Shown here: positions 24,042 through 32,982 of the stretch, one piece after another
Numbering within the stretch: the first letter of the stretch is position 1
Layout: every line of letters begins with the position of its first letter
Assembly (NCBI GenBank): GCA_038255145.1
Contig: JBBSLP010000049.1
Location: 1-46,104 of the forward strand
DNA length: 46,104 nucleotides
DNA from: WHTX01 sp038255145
GTDB taxonomy: Bacteria; Actinomycetota; Acidimicrobiia; Acidimicrobiales; CAIXPF01
Direction of reading: 5' to 3'
The notes under the pieces: model-generated
The model's database searches: none
Told to the model about the DNA's origin: nothing
What the model saw: only the letters and a program-made list of their open reading frames with translations
Position numbers and translations under genes: made by a program

Positions 24042-24788
24042 TCAGTTGTCGAGGGGGACGTTCTCCAGCACGAGGACGTCGCCGGCCCGCGAGTCGTCCT
24101 CGACGAGGGCGATCACCGCGGCGGCGACCTCGCTGGGATCGAGGGTGTCGAGACCTTCGACGTAGGGCATGGCCCACGGCGGGGGATCGGCCTCCTGGCC
24201 CGGACGGCCCAGCATGGCCGTGCGGGTCACCCCGGGGCACACGGCGTTGACCCTGATGCCCAGCTCGTCGGCCAGGGGGGCGCACGAGCGGGTGAAGGAC
24301 ACCACCGCGGCCTTGGTCGCCGCGTACACCGGGTCCTCGGGCAGGGGCTCGAAGGCGAGCATGGAGGCCACGTTGATGATGGTGCCGCCCCGGCCCCGCA
24401 TCTGCTCGAGGGCCAGGCGGGTGCCCACCACCACGCCGCCGAAGTTGATGGCGATCACCTGCAGCAGGCGGGCCAGCGAGGTGAAGGGCCACTCGGGGTT
24501 GCCCGAGACCACACCGGCGTTGTTGAGCACGATGTCGGGCGGACCCAACCGGTGGGCGGCGTCGCTGTAGAGGCGGGCCAGGCTGGCGGCGTCGCTGATG
24601 TCCACGTTGACGGCCATGGGCGAGGCCCCGGCCAGCTCGACGAGGCGGGCGGTCTCGGCGTTGCCGGCAGGGTCGAGGTCGGCGAGGACGACCGCTTCTG
24701 CGCCCCGGGCGGCGAGGGCCAGGGCGGCGGCGCGACCGATGCCCGACGCTGAGCCGGTGACGAGCGCCAGCTTGCCCTGGATGTCCAT
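24042..24788 (-). CDS. Short-chain dehydrogenase/reductase
   Basis: 248 residues. TGSASGIG (11-18), a conserved Asp for NAD(H) preference in VVLADLDP, NNAGVV, Ser in INVASML and YAATK (catalytic Tyr/Lys). Full-length classical SDR. The ATG at 24788 has no ribosome site; TAAATA lies 6 nt upstream (forward 24795-24800), suggesting a leaderless message. A 14-bp palindrome at 24831-24844 is positioned just upstream of the -35 area. It follows the NUDIX gene on the same strand after 76 bp, but probably has its own promoter. Substrate unknown. Confidence 0.87.
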   Translation of the reverse strand: MDIQGKLALVTGSASGIGRAAALALAARGAEAVVLADLDPAGNAETARLVELAGASPMAVNVDISDAASLARLYSDAAHRLGPPDIVLNNAGVVSGNPEWPFTSLARLLQVIAINFGGVVVGTRLALEQMRGRGGTIINVASMLAFEPLPEDPVYAATKAAVVSFTRSCAPLADELGIRVNAVCPGVTRTAMLGRPGQEADPPPWAMPYVEGLDTLDPSEVAAAVIALVEDDSRAGDVLVLENVPLDN

Positions 24789-24830
24789 GCGCCGTATTTA
24801 GCAGCTGCTTCCAGTGAAGCCTTGAGCACT

Positions 24831-24844
24831 AGGTGAGTTCACCT
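24831..24844. promoter_or_regulatory. Perfect palindrome, candidate operator
   Basis: AGGTGA-GT-TCACCT, 6-bp arms with a 2-bp spacer, about 45 bp upstream of the SDR start at 24788 and just past the NUDIX stop. Size and symmetry suit a GntR/TetR-type dimer site; no regulator is linked. Confidence 0.4.
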
Positions 24845-24864
24845 GGGGAGCATTGTTCCTATCG

Positions 24865-25560
24865 TCACCGGGCGGATCGCTCGTAGGACCACGCTCCGTC
24901 ACCCATTGACAACCGGTGGCGCGCGCCGAGGTCATGGAAGCGGGAAGTATCGTCATAGGCCACGTCGCCCTCGTACAGGCTGTGCAGCGTGCCGTCGACG
25001 GTGGCCGGGTGGGGGTGGAACTCGAGGTACGGATAGGTCCGGATCTGGTCGAGGGCGTCGGCGAGGTGGGCACACGTCGACAGGCGCAGCAGGCTGACGA
25101 AGGTGGGCGGCGGCAGCTCGATCTCCCCGGCGTCACGGGCGGCCAGGGCTTCGGTCGGGGTGAACCAGCGGTGGTCGTCGATCTCGGTCCCGTCGGTGGC
25201 CACGTCGCCGGTGGGGGCGGGGGCCAGGAAGAACCACGTGGCGAAGCGGCGGGGGCGGCCCGGAGGCGTCGTCCAGTGGGCGAAGGGCACCAGGGTGGTG
25301 GGGGTGACGACCAGACCCGCCTCCTCCTGGGACTCGCGGATGGCTGCGACCACGGCGGCGGCGTCGTGGTCCTCGAGGTCACCGGTGGAGTAGTCGCCGG
25401 GGTCCATGCGCCCACCGGGGAACACCCACGAGCCCCCGTGGAAGACCAGGTTCGAGTTGCGCCGCACCAGGAGCGCCTCGAGGCCGGCCTCGCCGTCTCG
25501 GACCAGGATGACGGTGGCGGCTCGGTGGACGGGGACCGGCTCGGTCTCGGCGTGACCCAT
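24865..25560 (-). CDS. NUDIX hydrolase
   Basis: 231 residues. The Nudix box is recognisable though extended: FPGGRMDPGD at about 48-56, a longer-than-usual insert, then RESQEEAGL (75-83), giving the metal-binding REXXEEXG core. Family members with this large insert and a C-terminal TPTEALAARDAGEIELPPPT segment resemble NUDT19/CoA-diphosphatase-like proteins, which hydrolyse CoA or acyl-CoA to phosphopantetheine. The surrounding acyl-CoA genes make that reading attractive but it is inference. Start: ATG at 25560 without a ribosome site, with TACGTT 7 nt upstream (leaderless type). It is divergent from the alpha/beta hydrolase gene. Confidence 0.85.
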   Translation of the reverse strand: MGHAETEPVPVHRAATVILVRDGEAGLEALLVRRNSNLVFHGGSWVFPGGRMDPGDYSTGDLEDHDAAAVVAAIRESQEEAGLVVTPTTLVPFAHWTTPPGRPRRFATWFFLAPAPTGDVATDGTEIDDHRWFTPTEALAARDAGEIELPPPTFVSLLRLSTCAHLADALDQIRTYPYLEFHPHPATVDGTLHSLYEGDVAYDDTSRFHDLGARHRLSMGDGAWSYERSAR

Positions 25561-25567
25561 GGCCGGC

Positions 25568-25573
25568 AACGTA
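25568..25573 (-). promoter_or_regulatory. -10 box of leaderless NUDIX transcript
   Basis: TACGTT on the minus strand, 7 nt before the ATG at 25560. On the plus strand a nearby TACAGT (25579-25584) could serve the divergent hydrolase gene. Confidence 0.5.
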
Positions 25574-25691
25574 GCCGGTACAGTCCGCGCGGTTCGCCGG
25601 GCCACCCTTGCCGCAGGTCTTGTTGCAGGTGGCCCGGACGCCGCGGCACCCCACCGGGGGGGCGACGGGGGCGACAGCTCGGGGAGGCACC

Positions 25692-26537
25692 GTGACCACA
25701 TGGATCGAAGGGACCGCCAAGAGGTCCGAGGGGACCGTCGAGCGACCCGGCGGGGTGGTGCTGGCCTACGAGGACAGCGGCGAGCCCGAGGCCGGGGGTG
25801 ACCCCACCCACACCATCGTCCTGACCCACGGCTTCACCCTCACCCTGCGCAGCTGGGACCCCACGGTGGCCGCCCTGGTGGCCGACGGTTGGCGGGTCGT
25901 CACCTGGGACGTGCGCGGCCACGGCCGCAGCACCGCCCCCCTCGACCCCGCGCTCTACACGCTGGACCACGTCGTGGAGGACCTGGTGGCCCTGCTCGAC
26001 CACCTGGGCCTGGAGCGGGTGGTGCTCGGCGGCCTGTCCTTCGGGGGCTTCCTGGCCCTGGCCACCTGGGTGGCCGCCCCCCAGCGCATCCGGGCCCTGG
26101 TCCTGGCCGACACCGGTCCCGGCTTCCGCAACCCCGAAGCCCGCGAGGCGTGGAACCGCACGGCCGAGGACCGCGCCGCGGCGATCGAGGCCGGTGGCGA
26201 GGCCGCCGTGCTCGACGGCGGGGCCTCCGGTGGCCCCGAGGTGGCCGGCCAGCTCGGCCTGGACCGCCACGCCAGCTACGCCTCCCTGGGCCTGGCCGTC
26301 CGGGGCTTCCTCACCCAGCAGGACGCCCGGGCCATGGAGGCCCTGCCCAGCGTCGAGGTCCCCACCCTGGTGCTGGTGGGCAGCGAGGACGAGCCCTTCC
26401 TGCGGGCCAGCGACGTCATGGCCGCCCGCATCCCCGACGCCACCCTGGTCGTCATCACCGGGGCCGGGCACCTGGCCAACCTCGACGAGCCCGAGGCCTT
26501 CCAGTCGGCCCTGCTGGCCTTCCTGTCCCGGCTGTAG
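25692..26537 (+). CDS. Alpha/beta hydrolase
   Basis: 281 residues with a complete catalytic triad: nucleophile elbow GLSFGG (Ser116), Asp233 in VGSEDEP and His260 in GAGHLANLD. Oxyanion-hole motif LTHGFTLTLRSWD and WDVRGHGRS match the haloperoxidase/3-oxoadipate enol-lactonase type. Full length, cytoplasmic. The GTG at 25692 is set by GGGGAGG 4 nt upstream; the ORF reading further upstream is not conserved. It is followed 67 bp downstream by the ProA-like gene. Substrate unknown. Confidence 0.87.
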   Translation: MTTWIEGTAKRSEGTVERPGGVVLAYEDSGEPEAGGDPTHTIVLTHGFTLTLRSWDPTVAALVADGWRVVTWDVRGHGRSTAPLDPALYTLDHVVEDLVALLDHLGLERVVLGGLSFGGFLALATWVAAPQRIRALVLADTGPGFRNPEAREAWNRTAEDRAAAIEAGGEAAVLDGGASGGPEVAGQLGLDRHASYASLGLAVRGFLTQQDARAMEALPSVEVPTLVLVGSEDEPFLRASDVMAARIPDATLVVITGAGHLANLDEPEAFQSALLAFLSRL

Positions 26538-26604
26538 CGGGCGGGTGCCCTCGGGCGCCGGGACCGGGCTCGCCCGGGACCGGGCCGCCGACCAGACTGG
26601 GGGG

Positions 26605-28119
26605 GTGACCCAGGTGCAGTCGGAGGTGCTTACCGAGCTGGTGGCGGGCATGGCCGTGCTCTACGGCGGCAACCGCGTCACCCGGGTGGGCGACGAGCTG
26701 GCCGCGGCGTTCCGGCCCGGGGACCGCATCGTGGTCGCCCCCGAGGACGGGTCGTTGCTCCACGTCGACGCCGCCAGCCACGAGCTGGTCACCGCGGCCG
26801 TGGACGACGCCACCGCCGCCTTCGCCGCCCTGCAGGCCGTGGCGGACGACCAGGTCAGCGACTTCTACCACCGCTTCGCCGATGCCCTGGCCGACGACGC
26901 CACCTTCGCCGCCGTGGCCGCGGCCAACACCGCCGACGTGGCCGCGGCCCGGGCCCGGGGCCGTTCCACCACCCGGCTCGAGCTGTCCGCGGCCATGCGG
27001 GCCGACATGGTGGCCGGCCTGCGGGGCTGGGCCGCCACCCCCGGCGGCCGTGACACCACCACCGAGGTCGTGCACCACCCGGGCTGGCGGGTCGAGCTGC
27101 GCCGGTCCGGTCTCGGCGTGGTCGGTTTCGTCTTCGAGGGCCGCCCCAACGTGTTCGCCGACGCGACCGGGGTGCTGCGGGCCGGTAACACCGTGGTCTT
27201 CCGCATCGGGAGCGACGCCCTGGGCACGGCCCGGGCCATCGTGGAGAACGCCCTGGCCCCCGCCCTCGCCGGTGCCGGGCTGCCCCCGGGCACGGTGCGC
27301 CTCCTGGACTCGCCGTCGCGGGCCACGGGGTGGGCGCTCTTCGCCGACGCCCGCCTGTCGCTGGCCGTGGCCCGGGGATCGGGCCAGGCCGTCGCCCAGC
27401 TCGGCGCCGTGGCCCGGGGGGCGGGCATCCCCGTCAGCCTGCACGGCACCGGGGGAGCGTGGTTGGTGGCCGGCCAGGAGGCCGACGCCGGCGCCTTCGG
27501 CCTGGCCGTCGAGGCCTCCCTCGACCGCAAGGTGTGCAACACCCTCAACGTGTGCTGCATCCCCCGCCACCGGGCCGACGAGCTGGTACCCGCCTTCCTG
27601 GCTGCGGCCGACGCCGCCGGGGCCCGGCGCTCGACATCCACCCGGGTGCACGTGGCCAGGGGCAGCGAGGGCCACGTGCCCACCGAGCGCTTCGAGCGCG
27701 ACGTGGTGGTGGGCCGGGCCGAGGGCGAGGTGACCGAGCCCCAGGCCACCGTCATCGACGTCGAGGACCTGGGCCACGAGTGGGAGTGGGAGACCAGTCC
27801 CGAGGTCAGCCTGGTGGTGGTGGACGACGTCGGCGCCGCCGTGGAGCTGTTCAACCGGCGCAGCCCCCGCCTGGTGGCCTGCCTTATCTCCGACGACGAC
27901 GACGAGCACCAGGCTTTCTGGCGGGGGGTCGATGCCCCCTTCGTGGGTAACGGCTTCACCCGCTGGGTCGACGGCCAGTTCGCCCTTTCCCGCCCCGAGC
28001 TGGGCCTGTCCAACTGGGAGCACGGCCGCCTGTTCGCCCGCGGCGGGGTCCTGGCGGGGGACTCGGTGTTCACCATCCGCACCCTGGCGTGGCAGGACGA
28101 TCCTGCCCTGCGCCGCTGA
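26605..28119 (+). CDS. ProA-like glutamate-5-semialdehyde dehydrogenase homologue
   Basis: 504 residues. The body matches gamma-glutamyl phosphate reductase: EGRPNVFADATGVLRAGNTV (178 onward), IGSDALGTARAIVENAL, and the catalytic Cys311 in DRKVCNTLNVCCIP, where canonical ProA has VCNAMETLLVH. Canonical ProA is about 410-430 residues; this one has about 75 extra N-terminal residues and an altered Cys-loop, so it may act on another acyl phosphate or acyl-CoA. No proB is linked. The GTG at 26605 is preceded by a G-run; the upstream frame is a shadow of the hydrolase gene. Proline biosynthesis is the default guess, but a paralogous role is plausible. Confidence 0.75.
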   Translation: MTQVQSEVLTELVAGMAVLYGGNRVTRVGDELAAAFRPGDRIVVAPEDGSLLHVDAASHELVTAAVDDATAAFAALQAVADDQVSDFYHRFADALADDATFAAVAAANTADVAAARARGRSTTRLELSAAMRADMVAGLRGWAATPGGRDTTTEVVHHPGWRVELRRSGLGVVGFVFEGRPNVFADATGVLRAGNTVVFRIGSDALGTARAIVENALAPALAGAGLPPGTVRLLDSPSRATGWALFADARLSLAVARGSGQAVAQLGAVARGAGIPVSLHGTGGAWLVAGQEADAGAFGLAVEASLDRKVCNTLNVCCIPRHRADELVPAFLAAADAAGARRSTSTRVHVARGSEGHVPTERFERDVVVGRAEGEVTEPQATVIDVEDLGHEWEWETSPEVSLVVVDDVGAAVELFNRRSPRLVACLISDDDDEHQAFWRGVDAPFVGNGFTRWVDGQFALSRPELGLSNWEHGRLFARGGVLAGDSVFTIRTLAWQDDPALRR

Positions 28120-28187
28120 GCCCACCGCACCACCGACCGGCGCGACACGCTGCATCACCCCGCTTCCCGAGACCCTGTGAGGGATCC

Positions 28188-28979
28188 ATGCCCGATGTGC
28201 TCTACGACGTGGACGGCGCTGTCGCCACCATCACCCTGAACCGGCCCGACCGGCTCAACGCCATGGGGGGCCAGCTCATCCCCGAGGCCCTCGACGCCAT
28301 CGAGCGGGCCGCGGGCGACGACGCCGTGCGGGTGGTGGTCCTGACGGGGGCCGGCCGGGGCTTCTGCGCCGGTGGCGACCTGACCGGGGGAGCCGGGGGT
28401 GGGCTCGAAGGTCCCATGCCCGTGGAGACCAAGATCCGCCACCTGCGCGAGTACATGCGCAGCTCGCAGTTGCTCTACGAGATGCCCAAGATCACCATCG
28501 CCGCGGTGAACGGGGCGTGCGCCGGTGCCGGGCTGTCGTGGGCCTGCGCCTGCGACCTGCGCTACGCCGCGGACTCGGCCAAGTTCACCACCGCGTTCAT
28601 CAACGCCGGCCTCAGCGGTGACTTCGGCGGCACCTGGCTCCTGCCCCGCATCCTGGGTCCGGCCAAGGCCCGCGAGCTGTACCTGTTGGGTGACCGCTTC
28701 GACGCCCGGGAGGCCCTGGACCTGGGCTTCGTGTCCGCCATCGTCCCCGCCGAGCAGCTGTTGGACCACGTGCGGGAGGTGGCCGACAAGCTGCTGGCCA
28801 AGGCCCCCGTGGCCCTGGGCCGCATCAAGGCCAACCTCAACGACGCCGAGCACGTCAGCTTCACCGAGGCCCTCGACCGGGAGGCCGACCGCCACGTGCG
28901 CACCAGCCAGACCAGCGATGCGGCCGAGGCTGCCCGGGCCTTCGTGGAGAAGCGCCCGCCCACCTTCACCGGTCGCTGA
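28188..28979 (+). CDS. Enoyl-CoA hydratase/isomerase (crotonase)
   Basis: 263 residues. Crotonase signatures: LNRPDRLNAMGG, oxyanion motif GFCAGGDL near 63-70, and AAVNGACAGAGLSWACACDL with the second oxyanion Gly. FGGTWLLPRILGPAKARELYL and AREALDLGFVSAIVP complete the fold. It acts on CoA thioesters (hydration or isomerisation); the second catalytic Glu is not in its standard slot (GDFGGT), so chemistry may differ from hydratase. ATG at 28188 with GAGG about 5 nt upstream. The ProA-like gene ends 68 bp upstream. Confidence 0.87.
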   Translation: MPDVLYDVDGAVATITLNRPDRLNAMGGQLIPEALDAIERAAGDDAVRVVVLTGAGRGFCAGGDLTGGAGGGLEGPMPVETKIRHLREYMRSSQLLYEMPKITIAAVNGACAGAGLSWACACDLRYAADSAKFTTAFINAGLSGDFGGTWLLPRILGPAKARELYLLGDRFDAREALDLGFVSAIVPAEQLLDHVREVADKLLAKAPVALGRIKANLNDAEHVSFTEALDREADRHVRTSQTSDAAEAARAFVEKRPPTFTGR

Positions 28980-29018
28980 CCGGGCGGGACCGACGACGGC
29001 CGGCGAGCGGGGAGCGGG

Positions 29019-29645
29019 GTGGGGCCGATGACGTGGGCCACCGACGGGACGAGACCGGCCGCCACCATCCTGTTCCGCGAGCGGCTGGGCATGCCCCGCC
29101 GCGCCTGGCTCCTGCTCGGACTGGCCCTCCTCGTGGGGGTGGTGGCCATCCACCCCTTCAGCGCCGTGCTCATCGTGCTGTCGTGGCTGTACTCGGTGCT
29201 GCGCTTCCGGCGCACCGAGGTGCTGATCGACGGTGACAGCATCCGGGTGGGCAAGCGGGTGGCCCGCCTGGTGTGGCTCGATCCCGCCACCGTGGGCCGG
29301 GCCCGCAACCCGTGGCCGTGGCGGCCCTTCACCCGCACCTACCTGGGGGCCAACCCCATCTGGACGTCCGATTCGGTGCGGGTGCTGGGCCGGGACCCCC
29401 GGGGTCGCCGGGTGGTGGTGGCCGTGGGCACCCAGCACCGCAACGAACTGGTCACCACCCTCGAGGCCGCCATCCGCAACGCCCACCAGCCCACGGCCCT
29501 GCACCCCGCCGGGGTCTTCACCGTCACGGCCACGGCCGGGCCCGGTTGGTACGACGACCCCTGGGCCCCGGGGGCGGCGTGGCGCTGGTGGGACGGCTGG
29601 CGGTGGACGGCCCACGCCGCGCCGACCTACGGGGTGCGGCGGTGA
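29019..29645 (+). CDS. DUF3093-type membrane protein with C-terminal DUF2510 domain
   Basis: 208 residues. A basic start (RERLGMPRRAWLLLGLALL) leads to one or two membrane helices (about 30-60). A soluble PH-like DUF3093 region follows, containing EVLIDGDSIRVGKRVARLVW and VVVAVGTQHRNELVTTLEAA, and the protein ends with a DUF2510 motif (GPGWYDDPWAPGAAWRWW then WRWTAH). DUF2510 is a short Trp-rich domain found at the ends of actinobacterial membrane proteins. Function unknown. Start could be GTG 29019 (GGAG 4 nt upstream) or ATG 29028. It ends 19 bp before the rhomboid gene, so the two are probably cotranscribed. Confidence 0.75.
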   Translation: MGPMTWATDGTRPAATILFRERLGMPRRAWLLLGLALLVGVVAIHPFSAVLIVLSWLYSVLRFRRTEVLIDGDSIRVGKRVARLVWLDPATVGRARNPWPWRPFTRTYLGANPIWTSDSVRVLGRDPRGRRVVVAVGTQHRNELVTTLEAAIRNAHQPTALHPAGVFTVTATAGPGWYDDPWAPGAAWRWWDGWRWTAHAAPTYGVRR

Positions 29646-29664
29646 TGGCACCGGTGCGCAGCCG

Positions 29665-30465
29665 ATGATCCCGCTGGCCGACGAGAACCCGGTGCGCCAC
29701 GTGCCGTGGATGACCCTGGTGCTGCTGGTGGTGTGCACGGCGGTGTACTTCGGCGTCCAGCCCCAGAGCAGCGACCTGGGGGCCGAGCGGGTCACCCCCG
29801 GCCAGCTCGAGTTCACCCTGGACTGGGCGGCGGTGCCCTGCGAGGTGGTCAACGGTCGCCCCCTGACCGAGGCCGAGGTGCGCGACACCTTCCTGGGCGA
29901 CGACTACAGCGCCTGTCGGGGCGACGATGCCCGCGGCCCGCGGCACTCGCCGGACAAGAACGTCTACCTGGCCGTGCTCGTGTCCATGCTCCTGCACGGC
30001 AACCTGTCCCACCTGCTGGGCAACCTGTTGTTCCTGTGGGTCTTCGGCAACAACGTCGAGGACCGCAAGGGCCCGTGGCGCTTCCTGGCCCTGTACCTGG
30101 CCGCGGGGCTGGCCGCCGAGGTGGCCCACGTGGCCATCGACCCGTCCTCGACCCTGCCCGCCCTGGGGGCATCGGGGGCCATAGCGGGGGTCATGGGGGC
30201 CTACGTGGTCTGGTACCCCCGGGCCCGGGTCAAGGTCCTCGTGCCCCTGGTGCCCTTCATGCTGTTCCGCAAGGTGGCCGCGGGCTGGGTGCTGGGCCTG
30301 TGGCTGGCCTACCAGTTCCTGCTCATCGGGGGGACCTCGGGCATCGCCTGGGCCGCCCACGTGGGCGGGTTCGTCTTCGGCGCCCTGGTCGGCCTGGTGT
30401 GGCGCCGGGGTCGGGTGGGGCCGCCCGGCGCCGCTCCGCTCGTGGGGGTGACCCGACCGGTCTGA
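29665..30465 (+). CDS. Rhomboid family intramembrane serine protease
   Basis: 266 residues, about six membrane helices. Catalytic dyad: Ser170 in GASGAIAGVMGAY and His232 in WAAHVGGFVFGAL; the HGNLSHLLGNLLFLWVFGNN block supplies the conserved His and Asn of the oxyanion site. A polar loop (36-95) with two Cys separates the first helix from the core. It should cleave transmembrane substrates within the membrane. Unlike the rhomboid-like protein at 6043, this one is catalytically complete. The AAA ATPase gene starts 46 bp downstream; partner substrates unknown. Confidence 0.9.
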   Translation: MIPLADENPVRHVPWMTLVLLVVCTAVYFGVQPQSSDLGAERVTPGQLEFTLDWAAVPCEVVNGRPLTEAEVRDTFLGDDYSACRGDDARGPRHSPDKNVYLAVLVSMLLHGNLSHLLGNLLFLWVFGNNVEDRKGPWRFLALYLAAGLAAEVAHVAIDPSSTLPALGASGAIAGVMGAYVVWYPRARVKVLVPLVPFMLFRKVAAGWVLGLWLAYQFLLIGGTSGIAWAAHVGGFVFGALVGLVWRRGRVGPPGAAPLVGVTRPV

Positions 30466-30511
30466 GCTTCACCGGCGCGGTTGGCCGGCCCGGTCGGGCA
30501 TCATCAGGGCC

Positions 30512-31603
30512 ATGGCCACGCCCCCGGACCTCCCCCGCCGGCTGCAGGTGCAGTCGAGCGACGACCCCTGGGACGTGATCCCGTCCATGGCCGCCGCCCC
30601 CTTCCTGTCCGGAGCCCTGCCCGCGGCCCGCATGATCACCCTGCCCGAGGCCATCTCGGCCCGGGCCGTGGCCCCCGACGGCGTCGTCGAGCGCGAGGTC
30701 ATCTCGGACCGCTGGGGAGAGCGGCTGCTGGTGCGGTGCGAGGAGGGCCTGGCCATGGTCGAGCACCGCCCCACCGAGGGGGCCATGATGTGGATCCTGG
30801 CTGCGGACGCCGAGGCTGCGGGCCGCATGGTCGACGCCGTGCGCGACCGGGCCGGGGCCGAGGACGACGAGCCCGGGGCCGTACCCATCGAGTTCTGGTA
30901 CGCCACCCCTCGGGGGCCCCGGTCGGTGTCGCGCTCCATCGAGGCCCCGGACTGGGTCGACATCAGTCGCAACTACGCCGCTGGTGTGGGGGACGTCCTC
31001 GGCGGGCTCATGTCCCTGCGCTCCCCGACGGGCGGTGGCCGCCTGGTGCTGTGGCACGGCGATCCGGGCACGGGCAAGACCACGGCCATCCGGGCCCTGG
31101 CGCGGTCGTGGCGGTCGTGGTGCCGGACCCTGTTCGTCGTCGACCCCGAGGCCTTCTTCGGCCAGGCCGACTACCTGCTCGACGTGCTCCTGGACCGGGC
31201 TCCCGGCGTGGACCGCACCGTCGAGCGGGCCGCCCAATGGCGCCTGCTGGTCATCGAGGACGTCGACGAGCTGTTGCGGGCCGACGCCCGCCAGCTGTCG
31301 GGCCAGGCCCTGTCCCGGTTGTTGAACCTGACCGACGGCCTCATCGGCCAAGGGCTGAACGTGGCCCTGCTGCTGACCACCAACGAACCGGTGGCCGCCC
31401 TGCACCCCGCCGTCGTCCGCCCCGGACGCTGCCTGGCCGAGGTCACCTTCACCCCGTTGTCGGTGGCCGAGTCGGCGGTGTGGCTGGGTGAGGGCCACCC
31501 CCGACCCACCCGCCCCCTGGCCCTGGCCGACCTCTACGCCCTCACCGGCGACCAGGCCGACCGGGTCGACCTCACCCCCGAGCCCAGCGGCCCCTACCTG
31601 TGA
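30512..31603 (+). CDS. AAA family ATPase (DUF5925-type)
   Basis: 363 residues. The N-terminal DUF5925-like region (1-165) is followed by an AAA core: Walker A WHGDPGTGKTT (about 184-194), Walker B LLVIEDVDE, sensor-1 LLLTTNEPV and an Arg-finger-like RPGRCL. The family is common in Streptomyces and other actinobacteria and is uncharacterised. A remodelling or chaperone role is the general AAA expectation. ATG at 30512 follows AGGGCC. It lies downstream of the rhomboid gene on the same strand, and the 46-bp gap permits cotranscription. Confidence 0.82.
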   Translation: MATPPDLPRRLQVQSSDDPWDVIPSMAAAPFLSGALPAARMITLPEAISARAVAPDGVVEREVISDRWGERLLVRCEEGLAMVEHRPTEGAMMWILAADAEAAGRMVDAVRDRAGAEDDEPGAVPIEFWYATPRGPRSVSRSIEAPDWVDISRNYAAGVGDVLGGLMSLRSPTGGGRLVLWHGDPGTGKTTAIRALARSWRSWCRTLFVVDPEAFFGQADYLLDVLLDRAPGVDRTVERAAQWRLLVIEDVDELLRADARQLSGQALSRLLNLTDGLIGQGLNVALLLTTNEPVAALHPAVVRPGRCLAEVTFTPLSVAESAVWLGEGHPRPTRPLALADLYALTGDQADRVDLTPEPSGPYL

Positions 31604-31742
31604 GGTGATGGCCCGGTGCTCGGGCCGCAGCCAGCAGCCACCGGACCTGCGCCCGACCGCCGCCGCCCGCTCTCGGCTCAGCGATCTGCGCCCACGCCCT
31701 AAGGTCGCCACGGTCCGGGGGAAGTCGAGGGGGAGGCACGCC

Positions 31743-32918
31743 GTGCGCCTGCACACGTCCATCTGTGAGCTGTTCGACATCGAGTTCCCGGTGCTGCTGG
31801 CCGGCATGGGGGGAGCCTCGGGACCCGACCTGGCCGCAGCGGTGTCCAACGCCGGTGGGCTGGGCATCCTCGGGGCCGCCGCCTGCTCGCCCGACCAGCT
31901 CGATCGCTGGATCACCCGCACCCGTGAGCTGACCGACCGACCCTTCGGCGTGGACACCCTGCTGCCGTCCTCCGTGCCCCAACGCCTCGATCCCGCTCCT
32001 GCTGCCGGCGGCCCGAGCGGTTCCAGCGGCGGTTCCAGCGGCGAGCGCCGTGACCCCATCCCTCCCGGGGTGCGCGAGGCCCGCAACCGGTTCATGGCCG
32101 AGCACGGCCTGGAGAAGCCGGCCGCGGCCACCCGGGCCCCCGGTGACGAGCGCCGCCCCCGCATGAGCTTCGTGGGCGACTTCTTCGACGCCCAGCTCGA
32201 GGTCATCCTCGACCACGGTGTGCCCCTCTACGTGGCCGGCCTGGGGGTGCCGTCACGGGACTTCATGGCCAAGGGCCGCCAGAAGGGCATGAGGTTCATG
32301 GGCGTGGCCGGCCAGTCCCGCCACGTGGCCAAGCTGCGTGACGCCGGCGTCGACGCCGTGGTGGCCCAGGGCCACGACGGGGGTGGGCACAACTCGCCCA
32401 TCGGCACGTTGGCCCTCATCCCCCAGGCGGTGGACACCGCCGGTGACCTGCCCGTCATCGCCGCCGGAGGCATCGCCGACGGGCGGGGCATCGCCGCCGC
32501 GTTCATGTTGGGTGCCGTGGGGGTCTGGGTGGGCACCCGCTTCCTGGCCACCGAGGAGTCCGAGATCCCCGACTTCCAGAAGCAGGCCATCGTGGCCGCC
32601 TCGGACCGCGACACCATGGTGTCGCGGTCCATGTCGGGCAAGCCCGCCCGCATGCTGCGGGGCAGCTGGGCCGAGATGTACGAGCGGGGCGAGGTCGAGG
32701 CCCTGCCCATGCCCCTGCAGGGCATGGTGTCGGCTCCGGTGAGCATGGCGGCCATGGCCCAGGGCCGGGTCGACGTGTGGCCCGGGTTCGCCGGCCAGGG
32801 CGCGGGCCTGGTGCACGACATCCGCCCCGCCACCGAGGTCTTCGCCGACCTGGTGGCCGAGGCCGTCGAGCGTCTCGACGGCGTGCGCTCCCTGCCCGGG
32901 GTCACCGTCAGCGCCTGA
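31743..32918 (+). CDS. Nitronate monooxygenase-type FMN enzyme (2-nitropropane dioxygenase family)
   Basis: 391 residues, TIM-barrel FMN protein. FPVLLAGMGGASGPDLAAAV opens the barrel; GHDGGGHNS is the NMO loop with the catalytic His, and AAGGIADGRGIAAAFMLGA and GTRFLATEES form the FMN phosphate site. It oxidises propionate-3-nitronate or acts as a related enoyl reductase; the short HxxxGGH variant and the Gly/Ser insert (GGPSGSSGGSSGE near 85-97) make class assignment uncertain. The GTG at 31743 has GGAGG 6 nt upstream. It converges with the acyl-CoA dehydrogenase gene. Confidence 0.83.
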   Translation: MRLHTSICELFDIEFPVLLAGMGGASGPDLAAAVSNAGGLGILGAAACSPDQLDRWITRTRELTDRPFGVDTLLPSSVPQRLDPAPAAGGPSGSSGGSSGERRDPIPPGVREARNRFMAEHGLEKPAAATRAPGDERRPRMSFVGDFFDAQLEVILDHGVPLYVAGLGVPSRDFMAKGRQKGMRFMGVAGQSRHVAKLRDAGVDAVVAQGHDGGGHNSPIGTLALIPQAVDTAGDLPVIAAGGIADGRGIAAAFMLGAVGVWVGTRFLATEESEIPDFQKQAIVAASDRDTMVSRSMSGKPARMLRGSWAEMYERGEVEALPMPLQGMVSAPVSMAAMAQGRVDVWPGFAGQGAGLVHDIRPATEVFADLVAEAVERLDGVRSLPGVTVSA

Positions 32919-32925
32919 TCGGCGC

Positions 32926-32947
32926 CGGTGCGCCCGGGGCCGCACCG
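32926..32947. terminator. Terminator between convergent NMO and acyl-CoA dehydrogenase genes
   Basis: CGGTGCG / CGCACCG, a perfect 7-bp inverted repeat with an 8-nt loop, 8 bp beyond the NMO stop. Confidence 0.5.
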
Positions 32948-32982
32948 TGGCGTCCCCGGGCACCCTCCAGCAAGCGTCGTCG

